Shown: piece after piece, positions 33,599 to 42,402 of the stretch
Position numbering within the stretch: position 1 is the stretch's first letter
Layout of the letters: every line of letters begins with the position of its first letter
Source of the DNA: Patiria pectinifera
Lineage: Eukaryota; Echinodermata; Asteroidea; Valvatida; Asterinidae
Direction of reading: 5' to 3'
DNA: 64,000 nucleotides
Assembly: GCA_029964075.1 (NCBI GenBank)
Contig: CM057135.1
Coordinates: 3,395,001 to 3,459,000, forward strand
The notes under the pieces: model-generated
Databases searched by the model: none
Seen by the model: only the letters and a program-made list of their open reading frames with translations
What the model was told of the DNA's origin: nothing
Position numbers and translations under genes: made by a program

Positions 33599-34592
33599 GC
33601 GGTAATTGCGTGTCCTCGGGTACGACTTGAAGCTCTTGTCTCACAAAACTCCTTTTTGGGCCGTCTTGCAGGTAATAAAGAGTAGGACCTGTCGTGACTT
33701 TTTTACCTTCAATCATTTTAAATTGACTCGTTCTTTTTTCCACGTTGAAGATGTCTACGCTCCAAATGGGATCCGTGGCTCTTCTAGCAGTACCATCCTC
33801 TTGCTCGCCCGGGTAATATAAATATCTAACCATAGCGTCTTGCGGTAATTGTTGCTCTTTTGTTTTAACGGGGTTAGCCGGCGATTGCCGGACCTGTTTT
33901 AGTTTAACCGCCTCTGACGGCGCTTTAGCTATTAATCTCGTCGTTTCATCGTTTATAGCTTTGATCACGCTGGGTAATCGCTCGACCCATTGCGTGTTTC
34001 TACTCTCGGGATTTAACATTTCTTGAGCGTACTGATGACCAAACAGTCTCTCGGCTAGCGTTCGATTAAATCTTTCTACGATACCCTGCGATCGGTGGTT
34101 TCCGGGTTCGCCTACGATAATCTCGACGTTTTTTGAGGCCATCCATTTTTTAAAAGCGCCCTTAAATTCGGTACCGGCGTCTACTCTCAACGTTTTAGGG
34201 TAACTCAAAGGCGACCTCGCGTAAATCTTGACGATAGCATCCCGCGTGGAATCTGCCGTTTTAGAAACCAAAGGTTCTGCTTCGTGGTATCGACTCGCAA
34301 CATCGACAACCGTCAAAGCGTATTTATAAGTCTTGCGTTTTACTTTATCATAGGGTAGGTATAGCACATCCATTTGGTGAAAGTCGTTTGGTGTTTCAAA
34401 CTCTTGCGATGTACTCGTAGGCCTGGGTACATACGCAGGACCCGGTAGATAAATTTGCCATATCGCTTGTTTTTTAAGCCAATCTCTGATTACCTTTTTA
34501 TCGATTTTTGTTTTATCGTGTAAATGGTCGACGCCACTTTCACCTCTCCAATAACCGCTCGGGCTATAATACAGTTTAGATAATGTTTGCAT
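33591..34592 (-). CDS. int: Retroviral-type DD35E integrase, intact (copy B)
   Basis: 333 aa. The rve core is clear: D75 (HQMDVLYLP), D138 (RVDAGTEFKG) and E173 (GIVERFNRTL), a D-D-35-E spacing as in retroviral and Polinton integrases. The core is followed by a basic C-terminal part with a chromo/SH3-like DPIWSVDIFNV...RQELQVVP tail. No clear HHCC finger at the N-terminus. It would insert the element into the chromosome and make the short target duplication seen here. It is convergent with pPolB (8-bp overlap at 33591-33598) and divergent from the 140-aa gene, sharing a 31-bp AT-rich promoter gap. The only lesion-free enzyme gene in the window. Confidence 0.96.
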   Translation of the reverse strand: MQTLSKLYYSPSGYWRGESGVDHLHDKTKIDKKVIRDWLKKQAIWQIYLPGPAYVPRPTSTSQEFETPNDFHQMDVLYLPYDKVKRKTYKYALTVVDVASRYHEAEPLVSKTADSTRDAIVKIYARSPLSYPKTLRVDAGTEFKGAFKKWMASKNVEIIVGEPGNHRSQGIVERFNRTLAERLFGHQYAQEMLNPESRNTQWVERLPSVIKAINDETTRLIAKAPSEAVKLKQVRQSPANPVKTKEQQLPQDAMVRYLYYPGEQEDGTARRATDPIWSVDIFNVEKRTSQFKMIEGKKVTTGPTLYYLQDGPKRSFVRQELQVVPEDTQLPPN

Positions 34593-34623
34593 ATTATTTA
34601 ATATAAAAGACGTTTATAATAAT
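34593..34623. promoter_or_regulatory. Bidirectional AT-rich start region
   Basis: 31 bp separate the integrase and 140-aa start codons. Both sides carry TTTAATATAAAAG / TTTATATTAAAT within 25 bases of the ATG, the same type of element found before most other genes of the copies. Confidence 0.5.
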
Positions 34624-35046
34624 ATGGCTAGCGTTGCTATGATGTTAGGAGGCGCGATCGTCAACGCCTTAGCTTTTACGGGTTCAAACTTTTTCTTTTC
34701 AAATCTGAAACAGAGGGACGAGGAGCGTAAGAGACACGATTTAGCGATAGAACAACTCTCAGCCGCCAAAGATAAGTGGCAACGAGAACGAACGAAATAT
34801 CTAGATTTTCTAAACGAACGTATCAGAAAACAAAATGCCTCTAAAGAAACATTTTCCAACGTAGACCGAGCGTTGCGTTACTACAACGAGGTGAGTGGAC
34901 ACTCTACCGAACTACCCGTAGGACTGCAACACGAACCCAAACTCGAAGATTTTTACGAGCCTAGCGACCAACAAATAGAAAAAGAACTGGTGTTTATCAC
35001 GGGAGGAACGCTATTGGTGGGCTTCTTGGCTTACAGATACCTTTAA
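34624..35046 (+). CDS. 140-aa coiled-coil membrane protein of Polintons
   Basis: An N-terminal hydrophobic segment (MMLGGAIVNALAFTGSNFFF) is followed by a charged helix (KQRDEERKRHDLAIEQLSAAKDKWQRERTKYLDFLNERIRKQ, in part) and a C-terminal membrane span (FITGGTLLVGFLAYRYL). I recall this arrangement from small proteins next to the capsid gene in Mavericks. Function unknown; a minor virion membrane protein is a guess. Intact here. In copy A only its first seven codons survive, fused to capsid sequence. Confidence 0.8.
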   Translation: MASVAMMLGGAIVNALAFTGSNFFFSNLKQRDEERKRHDLAIEQLSAAKDKWQRERTKYLDFLNERIRKQNASKETFSNVDRALRYYNEVSGHSTELPVGLQHEPKLEDFYEPSDQQIEKELVFITGGTLLVGFLAYRYL

Positions 35047-35068
35047 ATTTAAAACTCGTATAAATAAA

Positions 35069-36333
35069 ATGAATGCGTATGGAAAAAAGCTCAATCCCAG
35101 CAGACTATTAAAAATACCCAGATCTATCAAGGGTGAGAGAAAAGAGGTGGTCATTACCCACAATCCCAGTAGTATATCGGCGGGGCAAACGCTGAGGGTC
35201 AAGTTTCCTCAATTGGGTGTAGACGACGTGATCGTACCCGGCACTTGTAAACTAGCTTTCAATTTAGAACTCGAAGGTGGAAGCGACAACAATAGAACCA
35301 TTTTTGGTAATTTAGCCAGAAATTTAGTCAGCGAAATCAGCGTCAGGCTTCAAGGTCACGAAATTGTGAGTTATCGTCACGCCGACGTGTATCACAACTT
35401 TAAAGACAATTGGATCAACAGCTCGACGACTCGAAACATGGCGTACTCGGGCATAGAAAAAGAAAACGTGTCTAAACTAAGAACTGGGGCTGAAGATGCT
35501 AACGCGGGCGCCAACAACGGTAAGGATCAAGCTATCGCGGATGCCTATGGTAACAGATATTGTATTCCCTAGACATTGACATACTGACTTCGCATCACCC
35601 TTTTACCCCAGCGGTTTAAAAACCTCTGACGTACGAGATAAAGTTTAACGATCACGAAAAAGTAGTCAACAGTTCAGATACGGCGGCGATGTATTCTATC
35701 TCAGACTTGTCTCTCGAATACGAAGTGGTGACCAACAGAGACCTAGCTATCACCATCAGGAATAAACACAAGGGGTTAATGCAATATCTGTTTGATAAAA
35801 TCCACTCGCTAGAAGTTAGATCCGTCAACAAATCGGACACGCTTTGGAACGTCAGCGTTAATCAACCCATCAGGAGTCTCAAGGGTATTTTGTTTTTGTT
35901 TAAAGATCCCGCTGTCAAAAATCCGCAGCGATTTTACAATCCAAAAATAACCAAAACATCGGTGACCGTAGAAGGTAAACCCAATCAACTCTACAGTCAA
36001 GGCATGTTTCAGTATCAACACTGGAATGAAATCAACAAGTTCTTTGGAGACAGCGATACCGAAAGCGGGCGCGGAGTAGCTAAAGACTTAAATTTGACGG
36101 GTTTTGACCTCGGAGACTACCTAAAAGACAAGTACGGTCTGTGGCTCGATTTTAGAAGTAACGACGACAATTCCGCTCACGGATCCGGTAGGAAACTTGG
36201 AGACGGAGGAGGCATCAACATTCAATTTAACAGAGAAGCCGAAGGTCAAGGTGACCTCACGATGTACGTATTTTTAGTCATGGATGCTCAATTGAACTTG
36301 GAAGACGGAAATTTTAAATCTCTGTTAAGTTAA
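35069..36333 (+). pseudogene. MCP: Major capsid protein, double jelly roll (copy B, broken)
   Basis: About 420 codons in two frames. The N-terminal part has the typical SISAGQTLRVKFP...VIVPGTCKLAFNLEL and LVSEISVRLQGHEIV strands. The C-terminal part has YGLWLDFRSNDDNSAHGSGR and TMYVFLVMDAQLNLEDG, patterns I know from Polinton/adintovirus major capsid proteins. Two small lesions lie between about 35565 and 35640: a stop right after RYCIP, and a second frame break/stop ~55 bases later. It lies 22 bp after the 140-aa gene and 1 bp before the ATPase, so capsid and ATPase are tightly linked. In copy A the first two thirds are deleted. Confidence 0.88.
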
Positions 36334-36334
36334 A

Positions 36335-36938
36335 ATGACACAACCGCATTGCGCTTTAATCGTCGGCAAAACAAATTCGGGCAAAACCAAATGGATTTTG
36401 GATCTGTTAGAGTCAGACTATAAAAACACATTTGAAGCGATAGTCATCATTTGCCCTACCATATTTAAAAACAAAACGTACATCGAAAGAAAGTGGATTA
36501 AAGCAGATCCCGAGGTATACCTCTGCGATCCGGAATTGTACAAGATGACGCTCAACGAAGCGATCGATTTTTACAGGAAAATATTTGAAGGTGTTGCCAC
36601 GTTGTTTATCGTGGACGATTGCTCTTCGGATCAAGAGATTAAATATCGTAAAGACGTGCGCGCTAAGCAAGATGGCATTTAGCGGAAGACACGTAAATCA
36701 CAGCTGTTGGTTACTGACCCAAAAGTACAACAGCGTTTTAAAAGATTATAGAGAAAACACGGCTTGGTTGGCGTTATTTTACTGCAAAGATAAAACATCG
36801 TTTGATCAAGCGTTAGACGAAAACGACGTCGTACCCATTGAACAACGAGATTATATAAAACGACGTTTGAGAGATGTGAAATATAGTAAATTGGTCGTAT
36901 ACACCGAACCTCCAGTTAGTTACGAGCTACTTGAGTAG
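36335..36938 (+). pseudogene. Genome-packaging ATPase, A32/FtsK-HerA type (copy B, frameshifted)
   Basis: A P-loop GKTNSGKT lies at residues ~11-18 and a Walker B-like TLFIVDDCSSD near residue 92. After the break comes CALSKMAFSGRHVNHSCWLLTQKYNSV, fitting the arginine-finger/sensor region of these ATPases. Small base losses at about 36648-36665 shift the frame. Both halves are otherwise open, and the C-terminus (YSKLVVYTEPP...LLE) is complete here but truncated in copy A. The protein would drive DNA into the capsid. Confidence 0.88.
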
Positions 36939-36980
36939 CTAGGTGAGTAACAATTCATAGCTAGTTGAGTAACAATTAAT
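36937..36980. repeat. Two tandem 22-bp repeats, copy B
   Basis: Units AGCTAGGTGAGTAACAATTCAT and AGCTAGTTGAGTAACAATTAAT correspond to the four-unit array in copy A (1859-1946). Related AGCTAGGTGCTCAAG follows. Confidence 0.93.
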
Positions 36981-37117
36981 AGCTAGGTGCTCAAGTTAAA
37001 TTACCTAGCTGCTTAACTAATAGGACCTAGCTTAGTAGCAACCTATTTAACAAGCTACACTTGTATTTCAATTTGTTAATCAATAAACGTCAACAAAATA
37101 CATTTTGCTGTTAGTAA

Positions 37118-37270
37118 ATGATAGCAATATTCGAGTATTTGCAGTTTTTGGCTATTATCATCATATCGCTTAATCTATCGTTTTATACATACGAATATCT
37201 CCGCTTTTGTAACAAAGTTGCAACAGCTACAACAAAATTAAATTCGTTTCTAATTAAATGGAGGACCTAA
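37118..37270 (+). CDS. 50-aa small membrane ORF (copy B)
   Basis: Homolog of 1569-1721 in copy A, with the hydrophobic FLAIIIISLNLSFY segment and the same overlap of its stop with the start of the 192-aa gene. The frame is open in both copies although neighbouring genes have decayed. No family recognised; a small membrane peptide is the most I can say. Confidence 0.5.
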   Translation: MIAIFEYLQFLAIIIISLNLSFYTYEYLRFCNKVATATTKLNSFLIKWRT

Positions 37271-37836
37271 AACTGACTTTAACGAACGAACAAGATCACA
37301 ACGCAGAACATAAAGATCGTTTGTGCGGTGTCGTAGCAGCCGGAAACTCTAGAAAGTACTTGGGAAAGGAATACACCGTTAAACATATCGAAGCTCTTGA
37401 CAGTAAAGAACTCGAAAAGCTGTATCATCTGTACGAAACTAAATTTGGAAATGAAATTGTTAAAACCGTTGGTAAATACACTTTAAGTCTATTTTCGAGA
37501 GTGTTAGCTGTTGTTACACCCGTACAAGTTTTAGGATATAACGTCACTATAGATTCTGAAGAAGAACTCACCAACGACTTGAGTTCCGATCCTATTATAA
37601 GCGCGAGTATGGCTGGTATGTTGAGCGACGTTTGTTACAAGTACGGAACTTTAATATCACCCCTAGTTGCTACGATTATCACAACAAAACATTTGAAATT
37701 TAATAAACCTAATATAATAAATGGAAGATCAGAAAGCAGCGACAGCAACGCCTGCGGCTCAACCAGCAGAGACAGAGACGTCTCAACCGATAAAAACAAC
37801 GACATCACCGACGGTAACGAGAGTGACCAAGACTAA
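37258..37836 (+). CDS. 192-aa Polinton protein of unknown function (copy B)
   Basis: It has the same domain pattern as in copy A: a DSKELEKLYHLYETKFG helix, a hydrophobic YTLSLFSRVLAVVTPV stretch, an acidic EEELTNDLSSDP segment, a second hydrophobic stretch before TTKHL, then a polar tail. The last 39 codons overlap the 127-aa gene in another frame. The TAAATG start overlaps the 50-aa ORF. It seems a standard Maverick gene, function unknown. Ends within the window in A and B; partial in C. Confidence 0.8.
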   Translation: MEDLKLTLTNEQDHNAEHKDRLCGVVAAGNSRKYLGKEYTVKHIEALDSKELEKLYHLYETKFGNEIVKTVGKYTLSLFSRVLAVVTPVQVLGYNVTIDSEEELTNDLSSDPIISASMAGMLSDVCYKYGTLISPLVATIITTKHLKFNKPNIINGRSESSDSNACGSTSRDRDVSTDKNNDITDGNESDQD

Positions 37837-38104
37837 AAATCCTAAACGAATACAGCAGGGTAAAGCTTTAGCCGAGCACAATAGACAGATGAAATTAAAA
37901 TTAGCAAAAATGAACGTAACATCGGACGAAGCTACGAGCTCACCAGACTACAACTCTTGGGCGATGTGGGGGGCTATAGCGTCTATAATAGGGGTGGGGC
38001 TGCTGGTACTAAAAAGTAAGGCAACTGCGCCGATAGTACAGCCAGTGCCGGTAGTCACGCAACCCACTACACCCAGCGTCCCCAAAACGCTAGACATGGA
38101 ATAA
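37721..38104 (+). CDS. 127-aa basic, single-membrane-span Polinton protein (copy B)
   Basis: A Pro/Thr/Ala-rich N-terminus, a Lys/Arg-rich KNPKRIQQGKALAEHN segment, one membrane span (WAMWGAIASIIGVGLLVL) and a Pro/Val tail ending before TLDME. It starts within the 192-aa gene (TAAATG). All three copies keep it open. The basic patch could bind DNA and the span a membrane; that is inference only. Confidence 0.8.
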   Translation: MEDQKAATATPAAQPAETETSQPIKTTTSPTVTRVTKTKNPKRIQQGKALAEHNRQMKLKLAKMNVTSDEATSSPDYNSWAMWGAIASIIGVGLLVLKSKATAPIVQPVPVVTQPTTPSVPKTLDME

Positions 38105-38137
38105 ACCAGCAATTTAAAAATTGTTATATTAAAAACG

Positions 38138-38380
38138 ATGAGTAACTTTGACACCAACGGAATAGCAAATACGATTTATCACGGAGCCGTCATATCGGGT
38201 CTTTCGATGGGATACGCTATGGTAGGAGCTAAACTATTCAAAATGAAAGCGCCGGATTTAAACAAACTAAGCGTAGAAGATGCGGCTAAATTGACGGGCA
38301 TTATAAGTGGAGCTCTGGCCACGCAATATTGGTTGGTGACCCAGGGTATACTACCTGGCAGTATAATGAAAACGGCATAA
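38138..38380 (+). CDS. 80-aa membrane protein of Polintons (copy B)
   Basis: A hydrophobic N-terminal helix (HGAVISGLSMGYAMVGAKLF) and a C-terminal half with LSVEDAAKLTGIISGALATQYWLV...GILPGSIM. The KLxVEDxxKLxxxxxxxxATxxxLVxxGILP pattern recurs in adintovirus-like elements as I remember them. Function unknown. Its ATG is preceded at about 10 bp by GTTATATTAAAAACG. Intact in B and C, truncated in A. Confidence 0.78.
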   Translation: MSNFDTNGIANTIYHGAVISGLSMGYAMVGAKLFKMKAPDLNKLSVEDAAKLTGIISGALATQYWLVTQGILPGSIMKTA

Positions 38381-38402
38381 TTTAAATAGGTTTATTAAAT
38401 AA

Positions 38403-39668
38403 ATGGCTGAGGGAGGATTTGACTTTGACCCCGTTGATGATTACGATTACGATGACGATGATGATGTAGCAGAGACCAATTTGGACGACAACTTTGATAC
38501 TCCTGTACCACCAATCCTCACTACCGACATAGATGACGTTTTAGATCAAGGAAGAAGCATGCTCACTAATGGTCGCGTTGATGAGTTTTACGATACTTAT
38601 AACATATACAATAAACCAATCTCTCCGAGATACGAAAAATTTATTCTCAACACAGAAGGTTTATTTTATGACACTGGTAAAGGCTTACTAAGGTTAACGG
38701 ATCAAAGAAAACCAGACAGATTCTTGACTCTGAGGACTATAGAGTTAAATGTAAGAAAGATGGGCTTAAACGGTAGAGATTTTATTAGAAAGGAATTAGG
38801 CTTTACGCATTACGAACGTAAGACACTCAGTGACGATCAAAGTCAACAACTGCAATCGATACAACCCGAGAGTATCCCCATGACAGAACTACCCAGAGTC
38901 CCCGATGAGGTTATCGAGATTATAGACGATTTAGAACAAGACACCGGCGCTCAAACAGAAGGATTGAATTACAGAGAACTCCAGGGTTTAGACAAAACTC
39001 TTCAGACGTTGAGAGGTAACCTAGAACTTAATTTAGCGCGTCTCACAGAACTGGACCGAGAGATTGCGGCCACGAGACAAGAACTCGACGAATCTCACAG
39101 CGAAGAGGGTCGACGAGAGTTAAACGATAAATTGAGCGACTTGAACGTTGAAAGATCTGCCAGATTAGAAGCCGCAAAAGCCAACGAACGAGGGCTCAAA
39201 AGTCAGATCGCTAGAATCAAAGAAACGATTAATAAAATATTAGGCGACGACACGACTCTGGCGGAAAAGATCAGAACTCTGTTTAGAGAACAAGGTGTGA
39301 CCGTAGTGAGTATTTTAGCCGCTTTGAGTTTAGCCATCAGCACGATAGTGAGTAGCATCGTCGCTAGCGTGAGAGGTGCAGGTGCCCCACCCGCGCCAAC
39401 ACCAGCACCAACACCAACACCAACACCAACACCAACACCAAAAGGCGGTATCAAAGAGTGGATTTCAAAACAACTCACTAATTTTGCATCTGCTCTTCAA
39501 AAACTCGGAGTGAGCGCGTTGGGTGCTCTGCCGGGTATCATAGGCAGCGTACTCAGTTGGATATTTAACGCGCTGAGTAAGTCCGTATCGTGGTTGGCCG
39601 AACACGTGTGGGCTTTGTTTTTGGGTGTGGGAGCCTTGGTGTTTGCGTACCTGCAAAAACGATGGTAG
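38403..39668 (+). CDS. 421-aa acidic / coiled-coil / amphipathic membrane protein (copy B)
   Basis: Residues 1-35 are strongly acidic. Residues ~47-139 form a domain that differs sharply from copy C. Residues ~180-270 are a long coiled coil (LQTLRGNLELNLARLTELDREIAATRQEL region). TLAEKIRTLFREQGVTVVSILAAL and a hydrophobic stretch follow at ~280-325, then a PTPTPTP linker and a C-terminal amphipathic/hydrophobic part (ISKQLTNFASALQKLG...WLAEHVWALFLGVGALVF). I know the C-terminal pattern from other Mavericks, and a membrane-disrupting or internal virion role has been suggested for such proteins. Intact here; broken in A and C. Confidence 0.8.
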   Translation: MAEGGFDFDPVDDYDYDDDDDVAETNLDDNFDTPVPPILTTDIDDVLDQGRSMLTNGRVDEFYDTYNIYNKPISPRYEKFILNTEGLFYDTGKGLLRLTDQRKPDRFLTLRTIELNVRKMGLNGRDFIRKELGFTHYERKTLSDDQSQQLQSIQPESIPMTELPRVPDEVIEIIDDLEQDTGAQTEGLNYRELQGLDKTLQTLRGNLELNLARLTELDREIAATRQELDESHSEEGRRELNDKLSDLNVERSARLEAAKANERGLKSQIARIKETINKILGDDTTLAEKIRTLFREQGVTVVSILAALSLAISTIVSSIVASVRGAGAPPAPTPAPTPTPTPTPTPKGGIKEWISKQLTNFASALQKLGVSALGALPGIIGSVLSWIFNALSKSVSWLAEHVWALFLGVGALVFAYLQKRW

Positions 39669-39690
39669 TAATAGTTGTAATCAAGTTTAA

Positions 39691-39743
39691 ACAAAAAAAT
39701 AAAAGCCTTACCAGCACAAAGTTGGTAAGGCTTATTTTTTTGT
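39691..39743. terminator. Hairpin with poly(A) signal between convergent genes (copy B)
   Basis: An inverted repeat of about 21 bp pairs ACAAAAAAATAA...GCCTTACCA with TGGTAAGGCTTATTTTTTTGT around a 9-base loop. The + strand carries AATAAA at 39698-39703; the - strand has AATAAG. It sits between the stops of the 421-aa (+) and 444-aa (-) genes. Copy C has the same structure with AATAAA on both strands. Confidence 0.8.
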
Positions 39744-39759
39744 GTGATTAGAGTGTGAC

Positions 39760-41153
39760 TTATCGCATTGCCTCGTAAGCTAAAATACCCATGCCAACGA
39801 TAGCTAATATTCCTACCGTCAACGATAATCGTCTTGGTGAGTTTGTAGTTTCGTGGGCTCCTGTGTTAAAACTGTAGGTGCTGGTGTTGGTGAGGGTGTT
39901 GGTGCTGGTGTAGGTGATACAACATCGTTCGTCATAGGCTCTAGGGGTGTTGGTGGCGCGACGTCATCGGTGTCATCAAAAGAGTCGTCCGGTTGAGGTT
40001 GTGAGTTTAAATCTGGCACCAAACCAGTATTCATACTCTGGGTAGCGATTTGAAGATTGTTGTTATAGCCGTCGTGCGTTCCAACCCTCAAGTTCATATC
40101 CGATGGAATTAAATACAACCCCGGTTTCACGACAAAATTTAAAGGCGTTCTGGCATACTGCAAAGAGTCTTGAAATTGATTGATACTCGTTTCCATGTCG
40201 TCTACTGCATTGATGATATCTTCAACGATGACGTTAAATTGTCTCTGAGCGTCTAATCCAGTGCCCGGTGATAATACGCTCGTTTTTGTTTGAGCCTGCG
40301 CACCGAGTAAAGCGTACACGTAAGATCTGATTGATTCGTTGATCTTTATGATTCCCACGGGGGTAAACGAACTCGTGTCGGGTATAAAATCTAACCAAGC
40401 CTTTTGCACCGATTCATTTTGTTCGATGTAAATAACCGTCCAAGGAACGTAAAGGCTTCCACTCTTTTTGGGACTGTCTAGACCGTGATAGCCGCCGTAA
40501 AGAACGTTGGGTTTGTTGGGTAATGCTTTATCGTATTCACCAACCGCCACAAACTTGCCTTTATTAAAGATATATGAGGTACCTAAACCGTTAGAGTTTG
40601 TGTCTCTCGTCTGTTTAAAAGACTTGTTTTGATCTATGCCAAACAACAAGCAGGTATCGGTAAATGCTCTGTGATTATAACTGTTGTCTAGAGCGTTAAA
40701 TGCGTCATCTCCCGGTAAAGGAGCGGCAAAGTCGTACAGGATCTTTCTAACCGTAAAATATAAATGAAAGTTAAAGATGGCCCAAACGTAACGGTTGCTC
40801 GCGTTTAAAAGATCGAATCCAATACCGCAGCCCGTAGTAGCGCAGTAGATCGCAAAATTTAACTGATTTTGATAAAACGACATGGGGTGTGATTTCCAAC
40901 GATCTACATCCTCGTCCGTCTCAACGTGAGGCAATTTGTAGTCCGAGGTTAAGTCGGGAAACATGGTTAAAAACCCGTTGGTATTATTAACTATGACCTC
41001 CAGTTCACTGGGTTTAGTGCTGTTTAAAAACTTTGCTTGGGGTGCAGCTTGATGTTTTAGCTCGTTTGCCTTGGCTACATTTTGATTTACTTGTCTCGTT
41101 ACCTGATCGGCTATCGATTGTATCTGCTTTTTTAACGACTTAAAATCACTCAT
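39760..41153 (-). pseudogene. 444-aa-type protein with variable domain, Pro-rich stalk and lost C-terminal anchor (copy B)
   Basis: Starts MSDFKSLKKQIQSIADQV (helical). The conserved body (YQNQLNFAIYCATTGCG, NRYVWAIFNFHLYFTVRKILYDF) precedes a segment at residues 192-241 that is unlike copy C. A second conserved block (SVQKAWLDF...SSFTP, QAQTKTSVLSPGTGLDAQRQFN) and a PTPAPTPSPTPAP stalk follow. Loss of four A bases near 39831 shifts the frame, so translation ends at 39819 and misses a membrane span (LTVGMLAIVGMGILAYEA) still readable to 39760. Stalk plus anchor plus variable domain suggests a surface protein. I do not recognise the family. Confidence 0.75.
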
Positions 41154-41194
41154 TATTTTAGTTTCAGTTTTAATATAAAAAGACTTTAAAATAA
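41154..41194. promoter_or_regulatory. Bidirectional start region between the 444-aa and penton-like genes
   Basis: The 41 bp between divergent ATGs contain TTTTAATATAAAAAG. The + side ends ...TTTAAAATAAATG and the - side ...CTAAAATAATG. Copy C keeps the same layout (60533-60573). Confidence 0.5.
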
Positions 41195-42376
41195 ATGCAT
41201 TCGTTTCACTTGTTTCAAAATGAGCAGACGTTTAAATTAGAAGACGTCGTAGATAATTTAAACGGTCAAAAATCTATACGCGTAAAAAGGGTGTTGTTTA
41301 ACGCCGGATATTTTAATATTTTCAGCGCCACGGAGATTGATTGGTTTACGCAAATAGATGGGAGACCCGCGTTTACCACAGATAAACCTCCCCTCATACC
41401 TGAGGAGTTTCTTTCAGATGTACACATAACAACGCCGGATAGAGATTTGATAGAGCGATTGTTACCCGATATACCATACCACTATTTAGTTAACGATGAA
41501 AATGTTTTACAAAAAACTATAAACGATCCTATAAAAGCGTACGAAGACGATAGACTAGAATCCGTTTTAGAATCAAACAAAAGAAAAAGAGCTATTATAG
41601 CTGAACGGCGAGGGTTGATTTTAGCCGCCATGAATTCAGAAACACCAAAAACTGAATTAGAACTTAATACGCTTCAATCTTTAGTAAGAATATTATTTGT
41701 TAGAGAAAGAAAAATCTTTGAAGGTGAGGAATTGGCTTTAAAGTTTATTGAAGGAGAAATGGGTGCGAGCGAGTTGAGCGAGTTGAGAGATAGTAGAGAA
41801 GCAGGAGTGATTATAAGAGGAAGTCTTATCGTGACGGGTGATGATTTCGATTTTATTCCTCCGAGTCATTTAGAGCCGTTGCCACTCGGAAGTATCGGTT
41901 CGGTCATCATACCGCCGGGGTGGTACGACGTCGATTGGTTCGATTTTATTTTAAATTCTATACCCGGGGTAAGTTTTCGAGTATTTAGAGAATCTAAAAA
42001 GGTGACGTTGGTGATAACCGACGTAAATCTCAAATTGCGTTTAAACAGAGAAGTATCTCGATTACTCAGTTTACCCAAAGGAAGACTGGTACCCAAAGTG
42101 GTGTACACGGGATATTACGACGTTAATCCGTTTAAATTTTTGTTTATTCGCTGCCCGCAATTAAGTACGAGTGAAAACTTTTTTAATGGTCGTCCTTCTG
42201 ACATCTTGAAAATCGTACCCGTGGGTACGCACAAACCCGAGCCTGATAGAGTCGAGGATTTCAAAAAACTTAAAAACGGTATAATCGACAAACTGACATT
42301 TTCTATCAGCGGTGAAAAAGGACAGGTATTCAACAATAAGGGTGAGGGTATCATTATCGAGTTGGAGATCTTTTAA
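41195..42376 (+). CDS. Putative minor capsid/penton-like protein, 393 aa (copy B)
   Basis: Residues 1-190 contain DGRPAFTTDKPPLIP and a charged helical part. Residues ~205-393 contain VIIPPGWYDVDWFDFILNSIPGVSFRVF, KVTLVITDVNLKLRLN, then YDVNPFKFLFIRCPQLSTSENFFNGRPSDILKIVPV and a final ISGEKGQVFNNKGEGIIIELEIF. The IPPG(Y/W)Y...LLxIVPV...GEGxIIxLxF pattern resembles minor structural proteins of Polintons as I recall them. Intact in B and C with few differences. Divergent from the 444-aa gene. The penton assignment is an inference that needs structure comparison. Confidence 0.65.
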   Translation: MHSFHLFQNEQTFKLEDVVDNLNGQKSIRVKRVLFNAGYFNIFSATEIDWFTQIDGRPAFTTDKPPLIPEEFLSDVHITTPDRDLIERLLPDIPYHYLVNDENVLQKTINDPIKAYEDDRLESVLESNKRKRAIIAERRGLILAAMNSETPKTELELNTLQSLVRILFVRERKIFEGEELALKFIEGEMGASELSELRDSREAGVIIRGSLIVTGDDFDFIPPSHLEPLPLGSIGSVIIPPGWYDVDWFDFILNSIPGVSFRVFRESKKVTLVITDVNLKLRLNREVSRLLSLPKGRLVPKVVYTGYYDVNPFKFLFIRCPQLSTSENFFNGRPSDILKIVPVGTHKPEPDRVEDFKKLKNGIIDKLTFSISGEKGQVFNNKGEGIIIELEIF

Positions 42377-42402
42377 TTTTAAAATCTTTTTATATTAAAA
42401 AC

